NCBI GenBank assembly: GCA_023391695.1
Contig: JAEWAK010000036.1
Span: 1-64,000 of the forward strand
From: Bacillota bacterium
GTDB taxonomy: Bacteria; Bacillota; Clostridia; Lachnospirales; Lachnospiraceae
Direction: 5' to 3'
DNA length: 64,000 bases
Shown one piece after another: positions 8,588-17,765 of the stretch. Positions within the stretch are counted from its first letter, which is position 1; each line of letters opens with the position of its first letter. Position numbers and translations under genes: made by a program. The notes under the pieces were generated by a model. That model saw only the letters and a list, made by a program, of their open reading frames with translations, was not told the DNA's origin and ran no database searches.

Positions 8588-10204
8588 TTAATTATCCGTT
8601 ACGGCGTATGCCAGGAGGGCCATGCACTGGTCAAAGGAATATATGTCCTCCCCGTCATTTGTTCCGAAGGAACCGTTTAATTCACTGCCTTTTTCATTTA
8701 CACGCAGAAGTTCCATCCGGGCAATGGCATCCGTCACCAGCTGCTCATCCCCGATTTCTTTGCCTATCATGGCAGCCAGAGCATAAATTGCCGTAGACTC
8801 ATAGGAATAGCCTTTCACAACCTGGCCACTAATGGTATACCGCGCTTTGATGCCTGCAGAGGCAACTTTATCCTTAAGCCACCTTATGGTCGTTTCTTTC
8901 TGTTTTCCGGCTTTCGTTAAATTCCATACGGTATAGAGGGCTTCCGCCATATTCAGTTCCGTATCTTCATAGTCTTTTTTCTTATAATTATACCAGCTGT
9001 AATAAAAGGGAAAATCATCGCTGATGTAACCGCCCTCCACGGCAGATAACGCATTATCGTACACCGGCCCGTATTCGGGAACCCTGTCCTTTAAAAGGGC
9101 CAGGCTTTCCAGATCGGCAAAGCATAATGTAATCCGCCTGGATTTATCTTTCCTTTTAAAATCATAGCTGTCTACAATATGATTATTCGAGGTATTATAT
9201 TCATATAGGTTTTTCTCCCAGTAGATAAGCATATCCTCATACCCGCCCCAGAGTTCGTTGGCTTTTAATAAGGCTTTGTATATCCGCAGGTCATCCACCA
9301 GGGAATTGGAGGCCGCGCTTTTTTTTCCGGTCACCATCCAGCCGGCCAGCTTTGTATCCGTTAACATAAACTGCTTTACATACTGAAATGCTTCCTCAAA
9401 CAATTCTTTGTCTTCCTTTAAAACTGCATATTCCATCAGGATGCCCTGGGATTCACTTAATACGTCATTTCCGGAAGGACTCTCCGAACCGGTTTCCTTT
9501 AGATTCACACGTACTCCGCCCTCTGTATCCGTTAAATAATCCGTGATAAAATTCTGTGTGGCATAGGAAGCCCCATATTCCAGATAATCGATGAAAGCTG
9601 CCAGCTGGCCGGCATCTTCCAGATTACCGGGCTTACACACCTTTAGCTTTCCATTTTTGTCAATGCCAAGCATGGTGGGAACAATTTTTATCCCCAGTTC
9701 CTGATAGACCTTTAAATCCTTATCAAAGTAGGTATCAAAAGGTATATTGTTTTCTTTCAGGTAATTCAATGCCTGCTCTTTTGATTCTTTTTCACCGTCC
9801 AGCTTATTTACCAGTATGATTTCCGTATCTTCATAAGCATCCAGTACTTTCTTATATTCCTCCATATCGGCAAATTCTGCCTTACAATATTTGCACCAGC
9901 TTGCCCAGAATATAAGTATGATATTTTTGCCCTCAAAACTTTTTAATTTGACTGCCTTGTCCTTACTGTCATAAATGGTTATATCCTGAAGATTTTCATT
10001 CAGGATGACTTTATCCGGATAGTTATCCATCCTGTCTGCAAGTTCAGTAGAAGTACTTTCCGTATTGTTTGTTTCTTCCTCTTTTCCGGAGTTGTTAAAA
10101 TAATCGTACAGTAACCATCCTCCCACCCCTATAAATACAAGGAGGGAGAACAAAAAGCCGGTTTTGCTTATCTTTTCAATTTTATCCGATCCGAAAAAAC
10201 GCAT
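8588..10204 (-). CDS. Thioredoxin domain fused to GH8-type (YdaJ/PssZ-like) hydrolase
   Basis: A 538-residue protein with an N-terminal membrane anchor (about 15-35), so it probably faces the outside. Residues about 65-210 are a TlpA/ResA-like thioredoxin domain with the redox motif WCKYC (Cys104, Cys107) and the cis-proline motif IVPT. Residues about 215-538 resemble the alpha/alpha-barrel of GH8 and of Bacillus YdaJ / Listeria PssZ. LSESQG near residue 250 aligns with the general-acid glutamate region (Glu251), and SLVDDLRI near 304 with the second acidic site. It is the last gene of the polysaccharide operon. YdaJ/PssZ proteins are thought to trim the secreted polymer. The redox fusion is unusual and its purpose is unknown. 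The hydrolase assignment rests on weak similarity plus context. Confidence 0.72.
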   Translation of the reverse strand: MRFFGSDKIEKISKTGFLFSLLVFIGVGGWLLYDYFNNSGKEEETNNTESTSTELADRMDNYPDKVILNENLQDITIYDSKDKAVKLKSFEGKNIILIFWASWCKYCKAEFADMEEYKKVLDAYEDTEIILVNKLDGEKESKEQALNYLKENNIPFDTYFDKDLKVYQELGIKIVPTMLGIDKNGKLKVCKPGNLEDAGQLAAFIDYLEYGASYATQNFITDYLTDTEGGVRVNLKETGSESPSGNDVLSESQGILMEYAVLKEDKELFEEAFQYVKQFMLTDTKLAGWMVTGKKSAASNSLVDDLRIYKALLKANELWGGYEDMLIYWEKNLYEYNTSNNHIVDSYDFKRKDKSRRITLCFADLESLALLKDRVPEYGPVYDNALSAVEGGYISDDFPFYYSWYNYKKKDYEDTELNMAEALYTVWNLTKAGKQKETTIRWLKDKVASAGIKARYTISGQVVKGYSYESTAIYALAAMIGKEIGDEQLVTDAIARMELLRVNEKGSELNGSFGTNDGEDIYSFDQCMALLAYAVTDN

Positions 10205-10230
10205 ACTGTAATTTCCTTCCTGACTCTTTA

Positions 10231-10272
10231 GTCAAAGCGGATATTTCCGTTCCGCTTTGCTGAGGTTCTAAC
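10231..10272. repeat. Dispersed repeat B, complete palindromic copy
   Basis: CAAAGCGG (10233-10240) pairs with CCGCTTTG (10252-10259), followed by CTGAGGTTCTAAC. It lies just upstream of the thioredoxin-GH8 start. Related copies are at 1649, 23067 and 31938. Confidence 0.6.
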
Positions 10273-10368
10273 TTTTAGTCTAACGTTGCAAAAATAATGC
10301 TTGTCAGGGCAGGGCGGCAGAAGGAGGCGCCGTGGTGCCTGTGCGTTCTTCCGGCAACCCGGCACAGG

Positions 10369-12834
10369 TTAAACCGATTTTTTATGGTTGTTGTTTGTAT
10401 AATTCCCTTTACCGGTACCACCCAGTCTTTTACCGGCTTTCACTGCCGCTTTTCTGCCGCTGCCCTTTTGTTTATTATATGAAATCTGTTCTTTTAACAG
10501 ATCCAGTATTGTTGTTTTCTTATTGGCATGCTTTCTTCTGCCTGCTGTACGTGTAACAGCTATTTCAGGCCGTGCCGCCGTTTTCCCGTTTTGTCCGGAC
10601 TTCTTCGGGAAAATGCCCGGGACCGGTATTTTGCCGTCGGCAGAGACAAGAAGTTTAAGAATGGGCTTTTCTTTAACCCCCGCACGGCTTCCACTGCTTC
10701 GTTCCGATACATTTTTCTCTTTTCCGATACCTGAATACTTCCTTTGCTTTTTCTTATTCCCCGTCTTATTCAGGTTTACATGGGATTTCCTATTAATATC
10801 CCGGTTCTCATTTAAGGCGGTATTTTTCTTTACTGTACTGCCGATTATACCAGGAGTTTCATTCCGTCGGGAGTTTCCTGCTGTTACTGTACCTTCATCC
10901 GGTTCCGGATTCTGATCAGGCTCTCTGTTTCCATCCGGTTCCGGATTCCCCGGTTTTTTAAGTTCTTCATTTAATTTTAAATTTTCCGCTGCCCCTGTAT
11001 TAACCGCTGCATTTTGTTTTTCACCGGCTTCCGGATTGCCGTCAGTACCGGGATTTTCCATATCACGGTAAGCTTCCGATGCAGTTATGATAATATGTCC
11101 GTCTTCAATAGCCTTAAGCACATCAAGCTGGGGCAGAATATTCCCGGAAAGCCTGTCGTATTGGAAAAGGTCCTGTTCTATTCCCGGTTCTTCCGTCTCT
11201 CCCATAATCCCTGCCCCCGGTTCCAATGCAGCGGCCGCCGGAACTGCTTCAAGTCTGAATTCCCGTTCCGGTGCTTTCTCTTTTACCCGCTGCAGGTATT
11301 CCTGGAACAGAAGACCTAAGCCGACAGCAGCCAGCAAAGAAAAGTTTTGGAGCAGGTAATAATGATAACGGTTCTGCATTTCCACCAATATATGAAGCAG
11401 CGCGGCCCCTATAAAGAATACGGGTAAAATCAATCCGTTGCTGTCCCGTTTGAAAAGATATACGGCACCAACCAGAGATAAAAATACCATAAACAGATAA
11501 TAAACATTATTCCACACCGCAGCCCCATACATCAGGTTTTCCCGGTCAGGAGTCAGTATATTCTGATTATTCATGGTAACGATATTCGTGGTTGTGGCAT
11601 AATCATCATTGGACCAGATGAGATAATATTTTTTAGCAAAAAGCTCCAGCGTCCCCATGGGATCCGACATAACCGACTCTTTGGCAATATCCATACAGAC
11701 TTTATTGGCCTCGGTGGCCGACTGGGTTTCCTTATAGGAATTATTTAAAATATTCATTAAATCCTCACTGTAACCGCCGTCGCTTTCAATATTCACCCCT
11801 ACCATTAAACTATATCCCATTGCCCCCGAACCTGCCGCATCTTTTTGGATTGCATTGGATATTCCGCCGTTAATGACCTGAGTGCAGATCAGATAGCCCG
11901 CTATAACTACCACTGCCCGCAGCCATCCCTTAGACACGAAAATATTACCCAGGGATAAATCATTAATATTACGGTATTGCAGTTTTTTCTTTACGGTAAA
12001 AAGGCATAATACCAGTGCAATGAAAAAGATAACCGACATGGGCCGGATGGAGGATGCCAGGGAAAGTATGATCCCCAGTAAAAAATGCAATACGATTGGC
12101 GCTGCGGAGGCCTTCCCGGTGCCGTCGTATTTTTTCATGACATAAACCGTCAGCAGCACTCCGCCCATAAGCAGACAGGTAAAGGTTGCTTCCGAACCGT
12201 TGATATTACTGAATATAATCTGGGACGGCCAGAACCAGCTGAAAAGAAAAGCAGTGATCCCGCCTATACTGCCGGCCAAATTTTTGCCTGTCCGGTAGCA
12301 GAAAAAGGAGGTCAGGGCGGATATTGCCACATTAAAATACAGGCAGACCTCCGGCGTTGTGCCAAATACCCTCATAACCAGGGATAATACATAGGAATAG
12401 CCGAAGGTATTGGGAAACAGGGCAATGTATTCGTTGTTTGCCTGAGTGAGCAGGGTGTTATTCCTAATCATTTTAGCCACATCATAATAAAACTTATAGT
12501 CCGACTCCATACCCACGCTGTAAGTATTTATATACCATATCCGGAAAACTATCCCGGCTGCCAGTACGCCTATTACAAACAGCCATTCCACCCATATGCA
12601 TTTCTTTTTTATATAATCCTGCACCATTACCATACCCGGCCTTGTCAGGAAATAAAAAAGAAGGTTTATCAGTGCAAATACCCCAAAGATTCCAACAATA
12701 AGAAGCATCTGGGATAAAAGGGGATACTCCTTCCCCTCCTTAAACTGTGTAACCCCAAAAATCAGAATCAACAGAGCTGCCGCCATATATAAAAATAACG
12801 ATAAATATGTGAACCAGTTTCTGCGAAAACTCAT
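10369..12834 (-). CDS. GT39-like membrane glycosyltransferase with long basic tail
   Basis: An 821-residue polytopic protein. Residues about 10-510 form a GT-C fold of the PMT/ArnT kind with about 11-13 membrane segments. The acidic motif GMESDYKFYYD (Glu110, Asp112) in the first large outer loop is where these enzymes place catalytic acid. Such enzymes transfer a sugar from a polyprenyl-phosphate donor on the outer face of the membrane. Residues about 515-821 are a hydrophilic tail of about 300 residues. It is first acidic with loose Pro-Glu-Pro-Asp-Gly and Asn-Pro-Glu repeats, then strongly basic, and has no recognised fold. GT39 proteins usually lack it. Together with the GtrB-like protein of this operon it could decorate the exported polymer. 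Confidence 0.82.
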   Translation of the reverse strand: MSFRRNWFTYLSLFLYMAAALLILIFGVTQFKEGKEYPLLSQMLLIVGIFGVFALINLLFYFLTRPGMVMVQDYIKKKCIWVEWLFVIGVLAAGIVFRIWYINTYSVGMESDYKFYYDVAKMIRNNTLLTQANNEYIALFPNTFGYSYVLSLVMRVFGTTPEVCLYFNVAISALTSFFCYRTGKNLAGSIGGITAFLFSWFWPSQIIFSNINGSEATFTCLLMGGVLLTVYVMKKYDGTGKASAAPIVLHFLLGIILSLASSIRPMSVIFFIALVLCLFTVKKKLQYRNINDLSLGNIFVSKGWLRAVVVIAGYLICTQVINGGISNAIQKDAAGSGAMGYSLMVGVNIESDGGYSEDLMNILNNSYKETQSATEANKVCMDIAKESVMSDPMGTLELFAKKYYLIWSNDDYATTTNIVTMNNQNILTPDRENLMYGAAVWNNVYYLFMVFLSLVGAVYLFKRDSNGLILPVFFIGAALLHILVEMQNRYHYYLLQNFSLLAAVGLGLLFQEYLQRVKEKAPEREFRLEAVPAAAALEPGAGIMGETEEPGIEQDLFQYDRLSGNILPQLDVLKAIEDGHIIITASEAYRDMENPGTDGNPEAGEKQNAAVNTGAAENLKLNEELKKPGNPEPDGNREPDQNPEPDEGTVTAGNSRRNETPGIIGSTVKKNTALNENRDINRKSHVNLNKTGNKKKQRKYSGIGKEKNVSERSSGSRAGVKEKPILKLLVSADGKIPVPGIFPKKSGQNGKTAARPEIAVTRTAGRRKHANKKTTILDLLKEQISYNKQKGSGRKAAVKAGKRLGGTGKGNYTNNNHKKSV

Positions 12835-12936
12835 AATTACCCTCTTTCCTGCATGTTTTGCGTATCTAAGTTTGTGCCAAGGTAATGTGGCACAAATTTC
12901 CGAGTAAAAGATTTTTAAATTTTTACTTTCTCTTTC
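12835..12936 (-). promoter_or_regulatory. Hairpin leader of the GT39-like gene
   Basis: On the minus strand AAATTTGTGCCA pairs through TGTGCCA with TGGCACA, then GGAAAGAGGG and the ATG follow. The layout (ATTTGTG, hairpin, ribosome site, start codon) resembles the leaders at 34501-34570 and 61965-62150. Confidence 0.35.
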
Positions 12937-14034
12937 CTATATCTGAGTCCGTAAAATATCAACAATTTGTTTACAGGCAGTACCATTGCCGTAAGGATTG
13001 GAAGCCTTACACATACGCTCATAGGCATCCCTGTCCGTCAGCAGTTTCTTAAATTCCCGGTAAACCGTATCCTCCCCGGTTCCGATTAGCTTCAAGGTTC
13101 CGGTTTCAATTCCTTCCGGCCGTTCCGTAGTATTCCGGAGCACAAGGACCGGTTTTTTTAATCCGGAGGCCTCCTCCTGTATCCCGCCGCTGTCCGTCAG
13201 GATGAATTCGGTCCGTGCCATGATATTGTGGAAATCGTAGACCCCAAGGGGTTCCGTTATGTTTATCTGCCGGTTATCTTTAAAAACTTCCGCCGCTATC
13301 TTTCGGATGGCAGGATTTAAATGAATGGGGTAAACGACCTTCACATCCTTAAATTCCTCCAGGACCCTTTTGATTCCATTAAAAATATCATACAGGGGTT
13401 TACCCAGGTTCTCCCGCCTGTGGGCTGTCAGCAGGATAAGCCGGCTGTCCTTTGACCAATCCAAAACCGGATGGGAGTAATTATCCCTTATGCTTAGTTT
13501 CAGGGCATCAATGATTGTATTGCCGGTAACAAAGACGGATTCTTCCTGTTTGCCTTCCCGGATCAGGTTATTTTTCGCTGTTTGGGTAGGTGAAAAATGA
13601 AATTTCGCCGCAATGCCGATTGCCTGCCGGTTGTATTCCTCGGGATAGGGTGCGGATAAATCATAAGTCCTGAGTCCCGCCTCCACATGTCCGCAGGGAA
13701 TGTTAAAATAAAAGGCTGCAAGGGAGGCCGCAAAAGCCGTGGTGGTATCGCCGTGAACCAGTACAATGTCCGGCCGGTCTTTTTCCAATATTATTTTCAT
13801 CCCCTCCAGTACCTTTACCGTGATATCAAAAAGAGTCTGCCCTTCCTTCATGATGTCCAGGTTATAATCCGGTGTGACCTCATAACAGGAAAGGACCTGA
13901 TTAAGCATCTCCTTATGTTGTCCGGTGATGCAGACTTTTGTCTCAAAGGCAGGATCCCGGTATAATTCCCTTGCGAGAGGACACATCTTAATTGCTTCCG
14001 GCCTGGTGCCGAATACCAGCATTACTTTTTTCAT
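12937..14034 (-). CDS. mnaA: UDP-N-acetylglucosamine 2-epimerase
   Basis: A cytoplasmic enzyme of 365 residues, the normal family length, interconverting UDP-GlcNAc and UDP-ManNAc. It shows the family motifs GTRPEAIKMCPL at the N-terminus, GHVEAGLRT, LTAHRRENLG and TDSGGIQEEA. It begins ten bases after the stop of the BcsB-like gene and so shares its transcript. Inside a Pss/Yda-like synthase operon it suggests that the polymer contains ManNAc. Listeria Pss makes poly-ManNAc, but there the epimerase is not part of the pss operon as far as I recall. The biochemical call is secure; the polymer prediction is inference. Confidence 0.95.
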   Translation of the reverse strand: MKKVMLVFGTRPEAIKMCPLARELYRDPAFETKVCITGQHKEMLNQVLSCYEVTPDYNLDIMKEGQTLFDITVKVLEGMKIILEKDRPDIVLVHGDTTTAFAASLAAFYFNIPCGHVEAGLRTYDLSAPYPEEYNRQAIGIAAKFHFSPTQTAKNNLIREGKQEESVFVTGNTIIDALKLSIRDNYSHPVLDWSKDSRLILLTAHRRENLGKPLYDIFNGIKRVLEEFKDVKVVYPIHLNPAIRKIAAEVFKDNRQINITEPLGVYDFHNIMARTEFILTDSGGIQEEASGLKKPVLVLRNTTERPEGIETGTLKLIGTGEDTVYREFKKLLTDRDAYERMCKASNPYGNGTACKQIVDILRTQI

Positions 14035-14044
14035 TCTTTACACC

Positions 14045-16360
14045 CTACTCTCCATTCTTTCTGCTTCTTCTCGCCCTTACCAGTATAATGACGGCGGCAA
14101 ACAGAAGCATTAACAGTGCTGAAGCCGCTACCACAGTAAACAGTACGGATTGTTTATTCCGTTCCACAAATTCTTCAAGGGAAGGTTTCACATTGTTGTC
14201 TGTTTCTTTCATAAACTGGAAGGATTTCGTATTCAGGGTACTGTCAACCAGCACACAGTCCCCCTCCAATTCCAGCCGCCTTTCTTCGGAACTTAAGAAC
14301 TTTAAAGCCGTGTCAAGAGTCTGCCCGCCGGTTGTGCAAACAGCCAGTATTGCTCTGTTCTCGGCATAAGGTGACTTTAAGAGCTGGAATGCCGCAATAT
14401 TCCGGGCATAATTATCGGATAACACCAACTGGCTGCTGTTTAAAAAAGCATTTCCTTCATTACTAAAGGGAAAATATAAACTGCTGTTCAGATTTTTAAG
14501 AAAACTGTTGGTCTGGTAAGTTCCTGCGGTTATAATGTTATAATCACTGTCTTCTTCCGTAAATTCCCCTGCCTTCTTCACTATCAGCTTTCCGTAAGCC
14601 CCCACGTTTTCACCGTACAGGGCGACGGTTTTCCCCAAGAGGTTTAATTCAGCACTGTCCGGATTGTCACCGGTTACCACCAGGACATCGGAAAAGGTTC
14701 CATTGCTTTGGTACGGAGCGGGCTGATAATCAAAGGATACGGTGGTATTTGCCTGAGCCGGAAGATAAAGGATGGAATCCCCGCTTATATAAGCCCAGGG
14801 CATTTCATCCTGCCGCAGGGTACAGAACAGGTCCGGCAATTCCAGGTCAAAGGCTATTTTGATACTGTTTGCCGCACTGCCGACAATATCCGGAGGGATG
14901 GTAAAGTTCAGTTCATCCCCTCCCGCACTTTCCTTACTGAGTTTCTTGCTGGCAATGGGTATTTCCCCCCAGTATACACTGATCAGGGAACGGGCAAAGT
15001 CTAAATTTTCACTGTACCGGAATTTCAAGGTGATTTTACCGGAAGAGGATAACACGTAATCGTTCTGGAAAGGCAGGTATAAGATGGATTCCTTATGAAA
15101 AGGCCCCACAAAAGTCAGACCGCTTCCCATAATATCCTTAATAGTATAGTTATCCGCTACCAGCTGGCTTAATAATCTGCTTTCATATACGGTCTGGGCA
15201 CTCCCTTCCTTTACATATGCGGTTGAAGCTTTCTCTTGGGACACCCGGTCGGTATCCATAAGCATATGGACGGCTTCCATGAGATTTTCGCTTTTGTCGG
15301 CCACAATAAAAAGCATGGGTTTTCCCCCACTGTCATTTACGAAACGTATCATGGCCCGGCCGGTTAAGTCCGGCAGATTACCTGCCTCACGTAAATAAGT
15401 TTTATATTCCTCCGGCAGGTTACTCAGAAGGGCTACAATGATTTTACTGTCTGTGCCGGAACTCCCGGCATCTTTTAACAGCCCCAGAGTAATTTCATTT
15501 GTCTTTTCGGTCTCGGAGCTGATATCGGCCATTAAATACAGAGCCGCAGCTAATTCCCCGTCTTCGGCATTGTCGGAAACAAAAATACCTGTGCCAAGTC
15601 CGGTGGGATTGGCGGTGGATATAAAAGGATAGGGATAATAGCTTATTTGATTCTCCGGTGCTTTCAGTTCATATCCTGCATAAATATAGGAATCCTTATC
15701 GATATTGACCCAGTTTGCCCAGGAACTGTCTTCCTCACACCCCTCATAGTCAAAGAGGCGTACATAGGAAGTAACACTCAACTGGTTATAACCGGTTTTT
15801 AAAGCTTCCACCGGAATTACAACATATAAAAGCTGCGTTTCCCCGTTAAGAGCCGATATGCTGCAGGAGGAAAAAGGTTCGTCATTGAGCATAAAGGTCA
15901 GGGATGCCGGCGATTCTTCATTGATCAACTGGCTGACGCTAAATTCAATCTCCGCATACACATATTTGGTATCCCAGTATTCGGGGACATAAAAAAACAG
16001 GCCTTCCGTGGATATTACTCCTTTTAATACCCTGGTATAATCAAAAGAAAAATAGGTCTGGCAGGAGGTTTTTGGTACATCCGGTTTTTTAAGCAGGGGG
16101 GTTCCTGCCGCCAGCGGATTCGAATTTAAAATGCCGGTTACCGCTTCCTGATACTCCTCTTCCTTCCCCGTATTCCCATTCAATCCTGCTGCCGCCTTAC
16201 TTTTACTGCCGCTTTCCTTCTGGACACCGGTATCTTCCTGCACAGTCTCTTTCTTGTTTTTATTGGTACCGGAACTTGCATGGATCTCTGCACCTGGCAG
16301 GGGTAACAAAATAAGGATAAACAGGAAAGAAATTATTATTTTAATCCAACGCTTTTTCAT
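14045..16360 (-). CDS. BcsB/YdaN-like synthase partner subunit
   Basis: A 771-residue protein with an N-terminal signal (KRWIKIIISFLFILILLPLP), a long extracytoplasmic part rich in beta strands and a C-terminal membrane helix (about 735-760) followed by a short basic tail. This is the layout of the BcsB subunit of cellulose synthase and of Bacillus YdaN, in which the C-terminal helix docks on the synthase. AGAGG stands eight bases before the ATG. It follows the synthase gene by about 118 bases, a gap that contains an inverted repeat. Its expected role is to guide the nascent polymer out of the membrane. Direct carbohydrate binding cannot be judged from sequence. Confidence 0.85.
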   Translation of the reverse strand: MKKRWIKIIISFLFILILLPLPGAEIHASSGTNKNKKETVQEDTGVQKESGSKSKAAAGLNGNTGKEEEYQEAVTGILNSNPLAAGTPLLKKPDVPKTSCQTYFSFDYTRVLKGVISTEGLFFYVPEYWDTKYVYAEIEFSVSQLINEESPASLTFMLNDEPFSSCSISALNGETQLLYVVIPVEALKTGYNQLSVTSYVRLFDYEGCEEDSSWANWVNIDKDSYIYAGYELKAPENQISYYPYPFISTANPTGLGTGIFVSDNAEDGELAAALYLMADISSETEKTNEITLGLLKDAGSSGTDSKIIVALLSNLPEEYKTYLREAGNLPDLTGRAMIRFVNDSGGKPMLFIVADKSENLMEAVHMLMDTDRVSQEKASTAYVKEGSAQTVYESRLLSQLVADNYTIKDIMGSGLTFVGPFHKESILYLPFQNDYVLSSSGKITLKFRYSENLDFARSLISVYWGEIPIASKKLSKESAGGDELNFTIPPDIVGSAANSIKIAFDLELPDLFCTLRQDEMPWAYISGDSILYLPAQANTTVSFDYQPAPYQSNGTFSDVLVVTGDNPDSAELNLLGKTVALYGENVGAYGKLIVKKAGEFTEEDSDYNIITAGTYQTNSFLKNLNSSLYFPFSNEGNAFLNSSQLVLSDNYARNIAAFQLLKSPYAENRAILAVCTTGGQTLDTALKFLSSEERRLELEGDCVLVDSTLNTKSFQFMKETDNNVKPSLEEFVERNKQSVLFTVVAASALLMLLFAAVIILVRARRSRKNGE

Positions 16361-16380
16361 CTGGTGATCCTCTCTATTTT

Positions 16381-16475
16381 TTCAGTCACATCGGTGCTGA
16401 ATAGTTAATTTTTTTAGCTGTAAGTAATCCTCGGTTTTTTCGTTGCAAAACACCTCGGCGGTACTGGTGACTGAA
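16381..16475. repeat. Inverted repeat between synthase and BcsB-like genes
   Basis: TTCAGTCAC (16381-16389) is repeated in inverse at 16467-16475 around about 77 T-rich bases. It lies inside the operon, between cistrons, so it may set mRNA stability or the ratio of the two subunits. Confidence 0.45.
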
Positions 16476-16478
16476 TCG

Positions 16479-17765
16479 TTATTTTTTTCGTATATTTTCT
16501 GCCTCTGCCGTCTCCACATAACGTACCGTCTTCTCCCATTTGACTTCCCTTTTAAGGAGGATATCCGCCCCGGTCTGCAGGATTGAATTCAACACCACCG
16601 CAACCCACAGCTTGGAATAGGAAAACAGCATGATTAAAACCAATACCGCAGATTCAAAGTTAAATTCATTTTCCTCAACCGCCAGGGTAATCAGCATATT
16701 TAAAACGAAAACCAGTATGGCCATTCCCCACAAAAGAGTGGAAAACCCGCTGATGGAAACATGGACGAAACCTAATATTCCCGAGAGGAAAATAATATCT
16801 GAAAATATCAGGGAGGACAGCATCATCAGATAAACCAGTAAATAATAAAATACATCTATCCTCATTTTTCCTGCATCTTTATCAAAAATGTATTTAAAAT
16901 TTTTAAGCAGTACATATATATTCCCCTTTGCCCATCTGGTTCTCTGCTTAAACCATACGGGGAGCAGATGGGGCTCCTGTTCCCAGGTTACCGCTAAGGG
17001 CATCATCTTAATATAATATCCCATCCGGTATATCCGAAAGCTGATTTCCGTATCCTCCGACAATGCTTTCGGATCCCAGCCTCCCATTTCCTCAATAATA
17101 CTTCTGCGGATCACAAAATTGGTGCCGGGAATGGTACATAATTTAAAGTATAAAAACCGGCCGGCCTGATTCATACACTGATAAGCCAGGGTTTCAATAT
17201 TCACGAATCTGGTCAGGATAGTGGCATTTCGGTTTCTCGTCCTGAACTTACCGATTACCGCCCCGGCTTTCTCATCAGACATAAGGTTTTCAACCAGAAG
17301 GGTAAGTGCCTGGGGTTCCGGCGTATTATCCGCATCATAAATTGCAATTACACTTCCCCTTGCGACGGAAAAACCGATATTGAGTGCGTTTGACTTTCCC
17401 TTTCCTCCCGATATCTTATCCGTATTGATTACAATAAGCTGCCGGTCCGGGTTTTTCCTTTGTATTTCTTTTAAAACCGCAGCGGAATCGTCACTGGAAT
17501 TGTCATTGATCACAATGATTTCATATTTATCCTTGGGATAATCAAAATTTAAAAGAGCCTTTACGGTTTTTTGTATTACGATACTTTCATTATGGGCAGG
17601 CACTATGACGGACACCATGGGGTATTCACTTAAGTTTACATGCCCGTCCGTTTTTCTGATCCGGGAATAATAGATATATCCTCCGACCGATAAAATTATA
17701 TTGATTGTCATCAATATCCAGATAGCATAGATGGAATACATCGATAAGATATCGGCCCATGTCAT
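16479..17765 (-). CDS. Processive GT2 polysaccharide synthase, YdaM-like
   Basis: Membrane synthase of 428 residues, close to YdaM in length. An N-terminal membrane segment (about 10-33) is followed by a family 2 glycosyltransferase domain with all the signature residues: Asp88 in VINDNS, DAD at 144-146, SED at 236-238 and QRTRW at 274-278. At least three C-terminal membrane helices follow. The set matches cellulose and poly-GlcNAc synthases that polymerise and export at once. There is no PilZ domain, so c-di-GMP control would have to come through the GGDEF-like protein of the same operon. Start and stop overlap the upstream gene by four bases (ATGA). Substrate is inferred as UDP-ManNAc or UDP-GlcNAc. 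Confidence 0.92.
   Translation of the reverse strand: MTWADILSMYSIYAIWILMTINIILSVGGYIYYSRIRKTDGHVNLSEYPMVSVIVPAHNESIVIQKTVKALLNFDYPKDKYEIIVINDNSSDDSAAVLKEIQRKNPDRQLIVINTDKISGGKGKSNALNIGFSVARGSVIAIYDADNTPEPQALTLLVENLMSDEKAGAVIGKFRTRNRNATILTRFVNIETLAYQCMNQAGRFLYFKLCTIPGTNFVIRRSIIEEMGGWDPKALSEDTEISFRIYRMGYYIKMMPLAVTWEQEPHLLPVWFKQRTRWAKGNIYVLLKNFKYIFDKDAGKMRIDVFYYLLVYLMMLSSLIFSDIIFLSGILGFVHVSISGFSTLLWGMAILVFVLNMLITLAVEENEFNFESAVLVLIMLFSYSKLWVAVVLNSILQTGADILLKREVKWEKTVRYVETAEAENIRKK

Noticed and set aside
10297..10915. Plus-strand frames opposite the GT39 tail
   Set aside because: They are the antisense of a repetitive low-complexity coding region and lack ribosome sites.
16479..17765. Cellulose synthase proper
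   Set aside because: The synthase lacks a PilZ domain and sits with DUF2334, a degenerate GGDEF protein and a UDP-GlcNAc epimerase, which fits the Yda/Pss group better than cellulose.
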